Source: Weizmannia acidilactici (GTDB lineage Bacteria; Bacillota; Bacilli; Bacillales; Bacillaceae_C). Taken from it: DNA of 64,000 nucleotides. The first letter of the stretch is position 1. Each line of letters starts with the position of its first letter. Where the stretch lies: the NCBI RefSeq assembly GCF_008974185.1, contig NZ_BKZP01000003.1, positions 1-64,000 of the forward strand. The letters are read 5' to 3'. Positions 17,861-26,263 of this stretch are shown here, one piece after another. The notes under the pieces are model-generated. The model had not been told where the DNA came from, searched no databases, and saw nothing but the letters and a program-made list of their open reading frames with translations. The translations under genes were made by a program, and so were the position numbers.

Positions 17861-18437
17861 ATTTATATACTTTTTTTGTAAATTTCGCGAGCACTTCATG
17901 ATACAACTGGATCAATTTTTCAAAAGCCGGATTAAAGAAATGCTCCAATTTATGGATGCCATATGCCGCTACCAATGCAACAACAATACTTGCCGCGACG
18001 TCCAGCGGATAATGGTGGCCGACCCATACCCGGGAAATGCCGGTTAAAATGGCACAGACAATCATGACCGAGCCTAGTTTCCGGTTCCGCATCCATAAAG
18101 CAAAAGCGATCGCAAAGGTGCCCGATGCATGGTCGCTCGGGAACGAATCGTCTGCTGCATGCGGAATCAGGATCCGGATATGATAAGTAACAAATGGCCG
18201 AGGTTCATAGTAAACGAGCGTGATGAAATAATTGATCATCAAAGCGGCGATACCTGTTATCCCCGCATAAAGCACCATTTTTTTCATCTTGTTATTACCT
18301 AAAAGCCATACCAACAATAAAACGGCGGCAAAAAGCGGAAGAGCATCCTGTGTAAAAAATATCATCAATTGGTCTATTAAACGGTCATGCCCGGATAAAT
18401 TGTGGATCATAAAAAACAATTCGGCATTCTCATTCAT
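17859..18437 (-). CDS. bcrC: Undecaprenyl-diphosphatase BcrC
   Basis: A 192-residue PAP2-superfamily membrane phosphatase that recycles undecaprenyl pyrophosphate to the monophosphate carrier of wall synthesis; the family gives bacitracin resistance. The three phosphatase signatures are visible: YYEPRPFV (motif 1), FPSDHASG (motif 2) and SRVWVGHHYPLDV (motif 3), among five or six membrane segments. Length and text closely resemble B. subtilis BcrC (YwoA). Its start overlaps the end of the deacetylase gene by 8 nt, indicating translational coupling. In B. subtilis bcrC is controlled by ECF sigmas; here an ECF sigma gene lies 3.6 kb upstream, but no link is shown. Confidence 0.93.
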   Translation of the reverse strand: MNENAELFFMIHNLSGHDRLIDQLMIFFTQDALPLFAAVLLLVWLLGNNKMKKMVLYAGITGIAALMINYFITLVYYEPRPFVTYHIRILIPHAADDSFPSDHASGTFAIAFALWMRNRKLGSVMIVCAILTGISRVWVGHHYPLDVAASIVVALVAAYGIHKLEHFFNPAFEKLIQLYHEVLAKFTKKVYK

Positions 18438-19188
18438 GAATCAATTCTCTATCCTTTCTGATACGGCCCATTTCGGCAGATGACGGTTCGGTGTTAAACA
18501 TCTCGTCAATGCGGACAAACCGGAAGCCGCGTTTTTTCAATTGCGGAATCGCATGCCGCAGCCCTTTAATGGTATAATGCGGGGCATCTTCATCCGCGCC
18601 CCAGGTTACGCCGCAATCATGCAGCAAAATTACATCTCCGCTTTTTACACGGGTGGGGAGCCCCTGCGAAATTTTTTCCGATCCGCCTTTTTTGCGCCAG
18701 TCCCTGAACATCCTCGACCAGAGCACCATTTTAAACTGCCTGTGCAGGAAAAAATCAAACAGCTGGATCATCCCCCATGGCGGGCGGTAATAAGCCGGTT
18801 TTTCGCCGGTGATCTTTTCAATGATCCGCGCCGAATGTTCAAGCGCGCGCGCATTTTTCCACGGCGCCATCAGCCAGTTGCAATGGTGCACATAATTGTG
18901 GATGCCGATACAATGCCCTTCACGATGTATGCGCAAAACCAGTTCCGGATACCGTTCCGCCCTTTCCCCGACAAGAAAGAAAGTGGCCTTGACGCCTTCA
19001 CGCCTTAATAGATCAAGCAGTTCCGGCGTATAGTTAGGATCCGGGCCGTCATCAAAAGTCAAAGCAATCTCCCCGTTTTTCTTCCCTTTGCGGTACACCC
19101 CGGTGCTGAACCATGTGGATAAAATATATGGAATAATAGCGTAAATGAAAAGCAGTGCAAACAAGAACATCATCACATGGACCAACAA
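18430..19188 (-). CDS. Polysaccharide deacetylase (NodB fold)
   Basis: A 252-residue membrane-anchored deacetylase. An N-terminal hydrophobic helix (residues 1-25) precedes a NodB domain with motif 1 ALTFDDGPDPNYT, motif 2 GIHNYVHHC (His-x3-His metal site), motif 3 YYRPPWG and the C-terminal VILLHDCG. It should remove acetyl groups from wall glycan or a related polymer; the true substrate is unknown. An in-frame TTG exists at 19206, but AAAGGGGTG lies inside that codon run and points to the TTG at 19188 (or 19185). It lies 40 nt after a GT28 glycosyltransferase gene and overlaps bcrC, so the three form an envelope operon. Confidence 0.88.
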   Translation of the reverse strand: MLVHVMMFLFALLFIYAIIPYILSTWFSTGVYRKGKKNGEIALTFDDGPDPNYTPELLDLLRREGVKATFFLVGERAERYPELVLRIHREGHCIGIHNYVHHCNWLMAPWKNARALEHSARIIEKITGEKPAYYRPPWGMIQLFDFFLHRQFKMVLWSRMFRDWRKKGGSEKISQGLPTRVKSGDVILLHDCGVTWGADEDAPHYTIKGLRHAIPQLKKRGFRFVRIDEMFNTEPSSAEMGRIRKDRELIHE

Positions 19189-19228
19189 TGAAATCACCCC
19201 TTTCAAAAGCTGTTCCCCGTATGAAACG

Positions 19229-20461
19229 TTAATGCGGCGGATTCATCAGCAATGCTTTTTTCCGCATACGCGCATATTTTCCTTCCGCCACAAACGGCAT
19301 TTGCGGGTCCGGAGCATTCAAAAGCCGTGAAACTTTAGATTGATAGATGACGGAAAGCGCCCTGAAAGCCGCTTCCCTGTTTTGGATATTCAGCGTATTT
19401 CTTTTCATTTTTTCAAGCTGTTCCTTGTTTTGGATCAAGCTGATTAAGCGGCGAATTAAATCGTGCCCGTCCGCAGCCTCCACCGCTGCGCCCGCCTGGG
19501 TTAAAAACGCTGCATTATCTTCTTCCTGGCCTGGCAGCGCCTTATACAAAATCATCGGAAGTTCCATTGCCAATGCTTCCGCCGTTGTCACCCCGCCCGG
19601 TTTTGTAATCATCACATCCGAAACGGCCATTAAATCACGCACATAATCAATATAGCCGTGTACGTACACAGCATGCCTTGTCCCTTCCAAATCGTTCATC
19701 AGCCGGACGCGGAGCTTTTCATTATGCCCGCAGACAATCAGCAGCTGCATGCGGAAAGGCACGGCGTCCAATTTTTCGGCCGTGAATAGCCCATTTCCGA
19801 ATAATCCTTCGCCGCCGCCCATCACAAGCACGGTCGGCAAATCCGGATCAAGATGGTATTTTTCACACAAAGCATTTTTATTTACAGGTTTTAAGAAGCT
19901 CGGTTTGATCGGAATCCCGGTATACGAGATTTTCCGTCCCGGAATGCCAAGCCGGATCAACTGCTGGCGTACCTTGTAAGAGCCGACTAAATAATGGTCT
20001 GTATACGGATGCAGCCATGAGCTGTGGTGTGTGTGGTCGGTAATGACCGTCACAAGCGGAATGTCGGTCAGCCCGTATTCCTTTAATTTGGAAATCATGC
20101 TTGACGCAAACGGGTACGTGCTGACAATGACAGAAGGACGTACCATTTTCAGCATACGTAACGTTTTTTTCATTCCCAATGAAAAAAAGGCATTTAATGT
20201 TTTCGAAAATGTGTTAAATTGATAGGTTTTGTAGTACATATAGCCATAGAGATTCGGAAACTTTTTAATGCCTTTCATATATACATAGTGGCTGACCGGA
20301 TACAGAGCGGGATGCACCCATTCCATAAAATCAATGACAACCGGGTCGGCTTCCGGGGAACGGATTTTCATCGCCTGCTCAATTGCACGGGCTGCCTGCA
20401 AATGCCCTTCCCCGAAAGCGCCTGTCAAAATTAATACTTTATCTTTTTTCTTGTTGGCCAT
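19229..20461 (-). CDS. GT28 (MGDG synthase-like) glycosyltransferase 1
   Basis: A 410-residue glycosyltransferase. The N-terminal half has the MGDG-synthase-type acceptor domain (LILTGAFGEGHLQAARAI at residues 9-26), the C-terminal half a GT28 nucleotide-sugar domain with VMGGGEGLFG (near 205) and MITKPGGVTTAEALAM (near 300), the UDP-sugar binding loop. It resembles UgtP/YkoN-type proteins that glycosylate diacylglycerol or another lipid at the cytoplasmic membrane face. No membrane helix is evident. First gene of the operon with the deacetylase and bcrC. A second, divergent paralogue lies at 23316-24479. The acceptor is unknown. Confidence 0.85.
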   Translation of the reverse strand: MANKKKDKVLILTGAFGEGHLQAARAIEQAMKIRSPEADPVVIDFMEWVHPALYPVSHYVYMKGIKKFPNLYGYMYYKTYQFNTFSKTLNAFFSLGMKKTLRMLKMVRPSVIVSTYPFASSMISKLKEYGLTDIPLVTVITDHTHHSSWLHPYTDHYLVGSYKVRQQLIRLGIPGRKISYTGIPIKPSFLKPVNKNALCEKYHLDPDLPTVLVMGGGEGLFGNGLFTAEKLDAVPFRMQLLIVCGHNEKLRVRLMNDLEGTRHAVYVHGYIDYVRDLMAVSDVMITKPGGVTTAEALAMELPMILYKALPGQEEDNAAFLTQAGAAVEAADGHDLIRRLISLIQNKEQLEKMKRNTLNIQNREAAFRALSVIYQSKVSRLLNAPDPQMPFVAEGKYARMRKKALLMNPPH

Positions 20462-20649
20462 TCTCTTTCCCCTCTACTTTTCCGTCTATTCAATCAAAAA
20501 GCCGGCTGCGCATCTATGAATGTGCGGTTTGGCTTCAAAATCCGCAAGCCCCGGGGCCCGGACTTTTGATACAATAAAATAGACTTCCTGCTGAAATAAA
20601 AAGTTCATTACAATATTTTGCCCACGGATAAATTTTCGCGTCCGCCTAT

Positions 20650-21504
20650 TTACGCCCGTATGTTTTTTCTGTTTTTCCATTTCTGATAAAGCCATGTCAC
20701 CGTTAATCCAAGTGAGTACCAGGACAGGAGTAGAAAAATGACCTCACCGATTAATGGAATGCTGCACAGCGCGATCAGGATCGTGGCTCCCGTTAAGAGA
20801 ACAAGCCATTCCGACCGCCCTTTTAAAACGGAAAATTCGCTGCCAACTTCCCGGCTGAGAAACGCCATACCGGCGATAAATGAAACAAAAATAGCCAGCA
20901 AGATCAGCACGACAAGCGGGATTCCGATGACCGTAATTGTCAAAAGCAGGCTGAGCGCGGTGAGCGCCAACATCATCAAAAATCCGGTAATGATCAATCT
21001 CCCGGGCCGCATGTAAAGCGGGTCCATCCCGCTGAAGATTTTCTTTCGTGTAAAGACGCCAAACAGTGCCGTTAAAATAATGAAAACCAGGCTGGCGGCA
21101 AGCCTGAAAAACCACAGGGCAAGAAGGATCATTCCGGCGAAAATCATGCTGTCAAGTGTTTTGTTATTCATATTTACGGAAATAACGTGCTCTGTTACTT
21201 TTGCACCCGGTTCCTGCCTGATGTTCCCCCCGAGTACAAACACAGAGCCGTGGATATCGGCCGATTTTTTGATGTCCAAATTGCCGTTAATGACAATTAC
21301 CGCCGTCCTTACATATCCGCTGACAGTTGCGTCATCCCCGAGCACAATTACATTTTCCACTTTCTCGTTTTCCGGGACCACCGTCTGCCGATCATGGATA
21401 ATAATTCTTTTCTCTTTTGCAAGTACAGGGTGGACCGTCGCCCCCATGTATAGAAAAAGCAAAAGCAAAGCCAAAAAGCTGATCAGTATTTTTTGGGCTT
21501 TCAT
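20650..21504 (-). CDS. Membrane protein with exported beta-repeat domain
   Basis: A 284-residue protein with signal peptide (hydrophobic residues 8-28, cleavage possible after VLA), then about 90 residues of short beta-rich repeats (ENVIVLGDDATVSGYV, AVIVINGNLDIKKSADIHG, GSVFVLGGNIRQ). Such Gly-Asn turns resemble bactofilin/polymer-forming domains. Four or five membrane helices follow (residues 117-275). It lies 15 nt after the anti-sigma gene and is the last member of the sigma/anti-sigma/membrane-protein operon, so it may help sense or respond to envelope stress. Function is unproven. Confidence 0.75.
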   Translation of the reverse strand: MKAQKILISFLALLLLFLYMGATVHPVLAKEKRIIIHDRQTVVPENEKVENVIVLGDDATVSGYVRTAVIVINGNLDIKKSADIHGSVFVLGGNIRQEPGAKVTEHVISVNMNNKTLDSMIFAGMILLALWFFRLAASLVFIILTALFGVFTRKKIFSGMDPLYMRPGRLIITGFLMMLALTALSLLLTITVIGIPLVVLILLAIFVSFIAGMAFLSREVGSEFSVLKGRSEWLVLLTGATILIALCSIPLIGEVIFLLLSWYSLGLTVTWLYQKWKNRKNIRA

Positions 21505-21519
21505 AATCTTCTCCTTCCC

Positions 21520-22026
21520 CTACTCCTTCACCGGCTTCATTTTCAAAAGGCTTATGACCAGCCATAAACAAACGGCCAAAATTACGGAAGTGGCAATCAT
21601 AATGGCCGCAGACAGATTTGGAAGGGCGGAAAGAATCGACAATGCAATATGGAAACCGCTTGAAACGATATTAGCCAGCCCGGATGCAATGTCCATGCCG
21701 ACATAAAACGGCTTTCTTAAAACAGGATACATCGCAAACCCTGCAACAAGGATGCAAACGGCAAAGAACCAGATAAATACGCGGTAATTCATCACCAAAT
21801 TTTCCTCTGCGTAAATTTTTGACATGACCGCTTTTTCAAATTGAAAGCCAGGCAGTTCAACCGAATCGTAAAACTGCTTGATTTTCGCCTGTACCGCCTG
21901 CAGTTCTTCGAGTTCCTGCCTGCAGAGCGGGCAAACGGAAAGATGGGATTCCACCATTTTGCGTTCTTCGTTATTTAATTCGTCATCCATGAAAGCCGAC
22001 AGCAGATCCTGGACATGTTCTTCCAT
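21520..22026 (-). CDS. Anti-sigma factor (zinc-finger, membrane-anchored)
   Basis: A 168-residue protein. The N-terminus has the anti-sigma zinc-binding pattern: HLSVCPLCRQEL with the upstream His in VESHLSV (H-x3-C-x2-C, residues 27-35), the ZAS domain that grips ECF sigma factors. A membrane helix lies near 82-102 and another near 140-162. It starts 4 nt after the sigma gene stop, with GAGGGTG as ribosome site, the usual coupling of sigma and cognate anti-sigma. It should hold the sigma at the membrane until regulated proteolysis. Confidence 0.88.
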   Translation of the reverse strand: MEEHVQDLLSAFMDDELNNEERKMVESHLSVCPLCRQELEELQAVQAKIKQFYDSVELPGFQFEKAVMSKIYAEENLVMNYRVFIWFFAVCILVAGFAMYPVLRKPFYVGMDIASGLANIVSSGFHIALSILSALPNLSAAIMIATSVILAVCLWLVISLLKMKPVKE

Positions 22027-22030
22027 TTCA

Positions 22031-22564
22031 TCACCCTCTTGAAAGTTCGTTTTTTAAGGCTTTTCTCGCGGTGTTGATGCGCGATTTTACCGTGCCGAGG
22101 GGAATCCTCATGATTTTTGCAATCTCATCATACGAATAGCCTTCTATATCGCGAAGAACCAGGGCCGTCCGGTGTTCCGGCGATAATTTTTCCATCGCAT
22201 CCCGGATATCAAACCTTAGATTGGCGCGTTCGATATTGGAAGCAGGCCTGGACAGCGTTTCTTCGTCCATTTCCGTTTGGAGCGCCGCCTTTTTCTTCAG
22301 TTTTTTCAGCCTGTCGTAACACAAATTCGATACGATCCTCGCCATCCAGGATGCAAATGCATAGGCATGCTCAAGCTTATCTAAAGAGTAATAGGCTTTT
22401 ACAAAAGCTTCCTGGGCAATATCTTCCGCTTCCATCCTATCGTTGACCATTGCATATGCATGCCGGAATACTTCCCCTTTAAACCGGGTGACAAGTGCGG
22501 CAAACGCATCTATATCCCCGCTTTTGGCCTGCTGGATTAACCTTGTCAAATCCTGCTCCACCAT
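22031..22564 (-). CDS. ECF-type RNA polymerase sigma factor
   Basis: A 177-residue ECF (sigma-70 family group 4) factor. Region 2 is near residues 25-90 (AEDIAQEAFVKAYYSL, then FASWMARIVSNLCYDRLKK), and region 4 near 125-172 (LSPEHRTALVLRDIEGYSYD, then GTVKSRINTARKAL, the recognition helix). It resembles the SigW-type group but I cannot assign a specific orthologue. The frame continues upstream, but the ATG at 22564 has GGGAG at suitable spacing. First gene of the operon with its anti-sigma and a membrane protein. I looked for an AAC/CGT-type autoregulated promoter in the 170 nt upstream and did not find a convincing one. Confidence 0.9.
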   Translation of the reverse strand: MVEQDLTRLIQQAKSGDIDAFAALVTRFKGEVFRHAYAMVNDRMEAEDIAQEAFVKAYYSLDKLEHAYAFASWMARIVSNLCYDRLKKLKKKAALQTEMDEETLSRPASNIERANLRFDIRDAMEKLSPEHRTALVLRDIEGYSYDEIAKIMRIPLGTVKSRINTARKALKNELSRG

Positions 22565-22732
22565 GTTCAACTCCCTATAAAAACAACGAGGTTTTTTGCC
22601 GCGATCCCAGGCATGTGCAAAGCGGAAAGAACATTGCAGACTGGCGCACATCCCCGGTTTATTTCTTATTTATTATGGCTTATTTCTCTCTTTATATCAT
22701 CGGGTATGCTGCCGGATTCCTCCCTTTTTTGT

Positions 22733-23335
22733 TTAATGGTTTGCCTTGCGCCCCATTTTAACTTTTCCGACCAGAAACCTGCCGATAACCGCCAAACAGA
22801 TGAGCAGTAAAATCCCCAACCCGGTAGCCGTCATAAGCTTTGGGTCAGTTTGAAACATGTTGCCGATCTTTTTCAAAAACAGTTCATATGATTTACCAAG
22901 AAACAAGACGGCAAACGCCCAAGGATAAATACCGATAAAGGTGAGAATGCCGTATTTTAATTTCGGCACATTGCTGAACCCGGCCACATACGAAATATAA
23001 TTGCCGATGCCAAACGGCCTTGTAATCGCAATGCTCCAGGCGCCGAACCGGTTGAACATTTGCCGGCCCATATGGATGCCTTTTTGGAGCTTTGGCGGTA
23101 TGCGGCCATGGAGCTTGAGGGCGAGAAAATACGGGATAAAACTTGCCGCAGTATATATGACCGCCATGATGCCCGCCTGAAAAGCGGTTTCGGTCATCGA
23201 CAGTTTCAAAATATACCCGTACGAAATGATAATGAAAATGCCCGGAAACGGAACGGAAGCCCCTTCGAGAAACATGACAAAATACACACCGAAAATGCCT
23301 ATCCTCTGCAGAAAATCAATAAGATGTTGAAACAT
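22733..23335 (-). CDS. DedA-family membrane protein
   Basis: A 200-residue DedA (SNARE-associated/VTT) protein with about five membrane segments. It keeps the motif FLEGASVPFPGIFII near residue 22 and ITRPFGIGNYISYVAGFSNV near 105, with the conserved Arg and Gly. DedA proteins act in membrane homeostasis, and some members flip undecaprenyl phosphate or phospholipids; which applies here is unknown. Its start lies 20 nt inside the end of the upstream glycosyltransferase gene, so the two are cotranscribed. A link with lipid-carrier recycling is suggested by nearby bcrC. Confidence 0.87.
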   Translation of the reverse strand: MFQHLIDFLQRIGIFGVYFVMFLEGASVPFPGIFIIISYGYILKLSMTETAFQAGIMAVIYTAASFIPYFLALKLHGRIPPKLQKGIHMGRQMFNRFGAWSIAITRPFGIGNYISYVAGFSNVPKLKYGILTFIGIYPWAFAVLFLGKSYELFLKKIGNMFQTDPKLMTATGLGILLLICLAVIGRFLVGKVKMGRKANH

Positions 23336-24479
23336 ACAGTTTGTCCTTTAAAGCAGTTTTCAGTTTTTGGTTGGCTTTGCGCCCAAGCAGGCCGTTGATC
23401 AGCATCATAAATTCCTTGTCCCGCACCTCGATTTCACTACCGTATGCGCGCAGCTGCCGGTAAAATTCGGCCATTTGCTTTTCATCCATCAAAATCTCCA
23501 TAATTTGCTTCTCGACCGGTTTTTCATAATCAAGTTCAAATACAAGCCCCCGCTCCTTCAAAAAAGCAAGGTTCACTTTTTCCTGGCCGGGAAGCACGGA
23601 ATGGATAAAAATCGGGAGCTTTTTTTGGATGACTTCGCTGATCGTGACACCTCCAGGCTTCGTAATAATCGCGTCGGCTTCATCGTACAGCCGGCTCATT
23701 TCCTTTCTTGACTGGATATACGAAATCGGTATGATATTTTTCCGCCCCCAGCCGCGCAATTTGTTGAAAAGCGCTTCATTTTTGCCGCAAAGCACGTAAT
23801 AATCCGCCCCTCCGGATGTTTTTAATCCTTTCAACAGGCGAGTTAAATCCCCCAGACCGCTGCTACCCCCGGAGATTAAGATTTTTTTTCTTGAAGTATG
23901 GCGGCGGATCATTTCTTCCTTAAAATCTTCATGGATCGGGATGCCGGTCACGTAAATATTCCGTGCAGGCACTCCACATTGGATCAGCATTGATTTTACA
24001 TGCCGGTTCGGGACAAAATGGACATCAATTTCCTTTTTCCCCCACAAACCGTTGACGAAAAAATCGGTGTAGGCATTGATGACTGGGATGTTGATTTTTC
24101 CTTTTGACTTTAATTTACTGAGCAGCATCGACGGAAAACTGTGCGTGCAAATGACAAGATCAGGATTTTCCTCCGCCACCAGTTTTTCCATCTTCTTGAT
24201 AAAGAGCTGCTGGTATAATTTTAACAGCGCCGTCTGGTCAGAATCCGCGTTGATAAAATGTTTGTACAGCCATTGGTATGTCCGCGGCGCTTTTGAAATC
24301 CATTTCAAATACGTCTTTGTGACAATTTTTTCAAGTCTTTCGCTCGTATAGGAAATCAAGTCGATCTTCTTAATTTCAAGCTGTCTGTCCATCTTTTCCA
24401 ATTTATTGATTAAAGCCTCTGCGACTTGGTGATGGCCAGAAGGCATTTTCAACAAAGGCAAAATTAAGATTTTGTTCAA
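23316..24479 (-). CDS. GT28 (MGDG synthase-like) glycosyltransferase 2
   Basis: A 387-residue paralogue of the enzyme at 19229-20461. It has the acceptor domain LPLLKMPSGHHQVAEAL at residues 6-22, the donor-loop AIITKPGGVTISEVIQ near 275 and VLPGQEKVNLAFL near 305. It probably transfers a sugar to a lipid acceptor. The frame opens ten codons earlier at an ATG, but GGAGGAGG points to the TTG at 24479, which also gives the family N-terminus. It overlaps the DedA gene. Two such enzymes within 5 kb suggest separate acceptors or sugars. Confidence 0.85.
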   Translation of the reverse strand: MNKILILPLLKMPSGHHQVAEALINKLEKMDRQLEIKKIDLISYTSERLEKIVTKTYLKWISKAPRTYQWLYKHFINADSDQTALLKLYQQLFIKKMEKLVAEENPDLVICTHSFPSMLLSKLKSKGKINIPVINAYTDFFVNGLWGKKEIDVHFVPNRHVKSMLIQCGVPARNIYVTGIPIHEDFKEEMIRRHTSRKKILISGGSSGLGDLTRLLKGLKTSGGADYYVLCGKNEALFNKLRGWGRKNIIPISYIQSRKEMSRLYDEADAIITKPGGVTISEVIQKKLPIFIHSVLPGQEKVNLAFLKERGLVFELDYEKPVEKQIMEILMDEKQMAEFYRQLRAYGSEIEVRDKEFMMLINGLLGRKANQKLKTALKDKLYVSTSY

Positions 24480-24619
24480 GCAGTCTCCCTCCTCCTTCCG
24501 GAAGCCCATTCTTCTTTACATTAAATAGACTGCCGCAAAACATCAGAAGTTCATTCGATTTATTTTTCTGCAATGGATATTGTGAAATTCGCTTCAATCA
24601 TCTGGCAATAGATTCCAAA

Positions 24620-24721
24620 TAATTGTGTAAAAAGGGGGCATCATCATGATACGAGTTAAAATGTTTTTAACAAAAAAATTTTACGAAGGATATGATGATG
24701 ACCAACTCTTTTACACAATAA
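24620..24721. repeat. Small inverted-repeat element
   Basis: Within the 590-nt gene-free gap 24480-25069, a 102-nt element has long imperfect inverted ends: TAATTGTGTAAAAAG plus CATCATCAT on the left, and ATGATGATG plus CTTTTACACAATA on the right. Most of the 28-nt arms pair. It encodes nothing and looks like a MITE or a very stable hairpin. Confidence 0.55.
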
Positions 24722-24745
24722 TATGGACTTGACCTCACCTGGGCT

Positions 24746-24790
24746 TTTCCCGCAGAAACTCGACGGATTTCACGAAAATCAACATCATTG
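24746..24790 (+). repeat. Dispersed repeat, copy B (partial)
   Basis: TTTCCCGCAGAAACTCGA followed by CGGATTTCACGAAAATCAAC and ATCATTG. The second part matches the right end of copy A (CGGATTTCGCGATCATCAAC) closely and in the same orientation. The interior found in copies A and C is missing, so this is a deleted copy. Confidence 0.5.
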
Positions 24791-24887
24791 TATTTTGCGA
24801 AAAAGCTGTACATAAAATTGCAAAATTGAATACAGTGAATTGCAACGAAAAATACATAATCAAATCGATTTGACAAGGAGCCTCCAA

Positions 24888-24959
24888 GGGCATGATTACG
24901 AGCCTTAAAAGCCAGATGTCACAAGGAATCTGGCTCCGTCAGCAAAGGCTATCATGCCC
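24888..24959. other. Long structured hairpin of unknown role
   Basis: Three perfectly complementary blocks nest inside one another: GGGCATGAT (24888-24896) with ATCATGCCC (24951-24959), AGCCTT (24901-24906) with AAGGCT (24945-24950), and AGCCAGAT (24910-24917) with ATCTGGCT (24928-24935). That is 23 base pairs with a 10-nt loop and small internal loops. There is no T run after it, so it is not a standard terminator. It may be a small RNA, a transposon-end hairpin or an RNA element of a lost gene. Confidence 0.5.
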
Positions 24960-25069
24960 ACCTCTCCATGTAAAAACGTGGGTCATACCTTATGTAATTT
25001 GTTTTGCAATTTTATGTATGGCCTTTTGCACCATACAATCATCCAGTAACAAAACAACGGCCGAAATCA

Positions 25070-26149
25070 TCAGCCGCCTATCGCTTTGTTATAGGTTAAA
25101 TCGAAGTTGAAGCTTCCGTTGACGCCTTTAATTGTGCGTTTTGTATCCCTATGCTGCCACACATCCGCCTTCATCCCGAGCGTCGCATTGTAGCGGGCAA
25201 TCCACAGCAGATTACCTGTTAGTTTCGATCCATTCAGGCGGGTTTTGTAAAAATTGTAATACGTATAGATGCCGACGTTCTTATAGCCTTTTCTATTCAG
25301 CTCCGTAATAAACGTTTTTACAAAATTTGTCAGCGTATCTTTGTTTTTTGATAAATTTTCATATTCCACGTCGACAAAAACAGAGCAAATCTTGGGTTTC
25401 ACAGGATCCACCCTTGCTGCAAAATGGTCAGCCTCCTTTTTGGCCGTAGAGGTTGCATCAAACATATGGTAGGCATGCACTTTTAAGCCCGCATTATAGG
25501 TGTTATAAGCATCTTGCTTAAAATAATCTGCAGTCCCTGATTTCGGCAGGTCCACACCTTCGCTTGCCTTAATAATCGCAAAACTGAAACCGGCCGCTTT
25601 CACTTTTGTAAAATCAGTGCCGCCTGTTCCAGACGACTGCAAATATGATAAATCAATCCCCCGTTTCGCATAGCGGACGACGTGGGTATCATACGTTTGC
25701 GCATAGCCGTAATAGCCGTTTGCATAGCCGATCGTCAGCCAATGGCCGCTTTGCGTACACTTTGATCGACAGATAAAGCGTGTTCTTCATGGTTTTCCCT
25801 GTATTCATGTCATGCAAATAGACCGTGTCGGCAGCATAACCGGTGTACCATACTTTCGGCTTTCCGCTTGCTACATTTTTTTATACGTGTAAGCCGTCTT
25901 GTTTTTATAAACGATCTTGTAATAACTGCCTGTAGTACCGGACACAAAGACAGGGGCATTTTTCGGCAGCGTGCCGATCACTTTACTTGAACCGGACGCT
26001 TTCGCGTGAATGTTAATGGCTTTGAAAGCATGTTTGACCGTAATGCTTGATGCATTCGCTACAGGGATAAAACTTTTCATATCAAAAGCAAGCGTGAATA
26101 TCATGGCAATCAGAAAGACAGAAATGATTTTAAAAAAATTTTTAGACAT
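25070..26149 (-). pseudogene. Frameshifted GH25 lysozyme gene
   Basis: A secreted glycoside hydrolase family 25 muramidase broken by two frameshifts. The N-terminal piece (26149-25873) has a signal peptide and a bacterial SH3-like stretch. The catalytic domain with GIDLSYLQSSG, FAIIKASEG and the DVE acid pair (VFVDVEYEN) occupies 25070 to about 25755. Translation shows that one shift lies in the A7 run (T7 on the plus strand, near 25880) and another near 25757; correcting both gives one continuous protein. A homopolymer error in the assembly could explain the first. A full-length, better preserved GH25 gene lies at 31855-33447. Confidence 0.85.
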
Positions 26150-26186
26150 AGGCCCTCCTTTATTGTAACCGGCATTTAATATTCAA

Positions 26187-26228
26187 AAGAAAAACCCGGC
26201 ACCTCTACTATGTCAGAAAAACCGGGCA
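26187..26228 (-). terminator. Possible terminator after ykoH-like gene
   Basis: On the minus strand CCCGG and CCGGG pair across a 22-nt loop and are followed by TTTTTCTTTTG. The stem is short and the loop long, so this is a modest candidate. Confidence 0.4.
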
Positions 26229-26263
26229 AGAACAGAGATTACTAGATACAAAGAAAGGATGAA

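Noticed and set aside
20486-20695. Minus-strand frame of 69 codons between the GT28 gene and the membrane protein gene
   Set aside because: It overlaps the end of the membrane-protein gene, shows no recognisable motif and no good ribosome site.
24892-25110. Small plus-strand frame of 72 codons over the hairpin
   Set aside because: Its start lies inside the hairpin stem and its end inside the GH25 gene; the upstream purine run is part of the repeat structure. No family resemblance.
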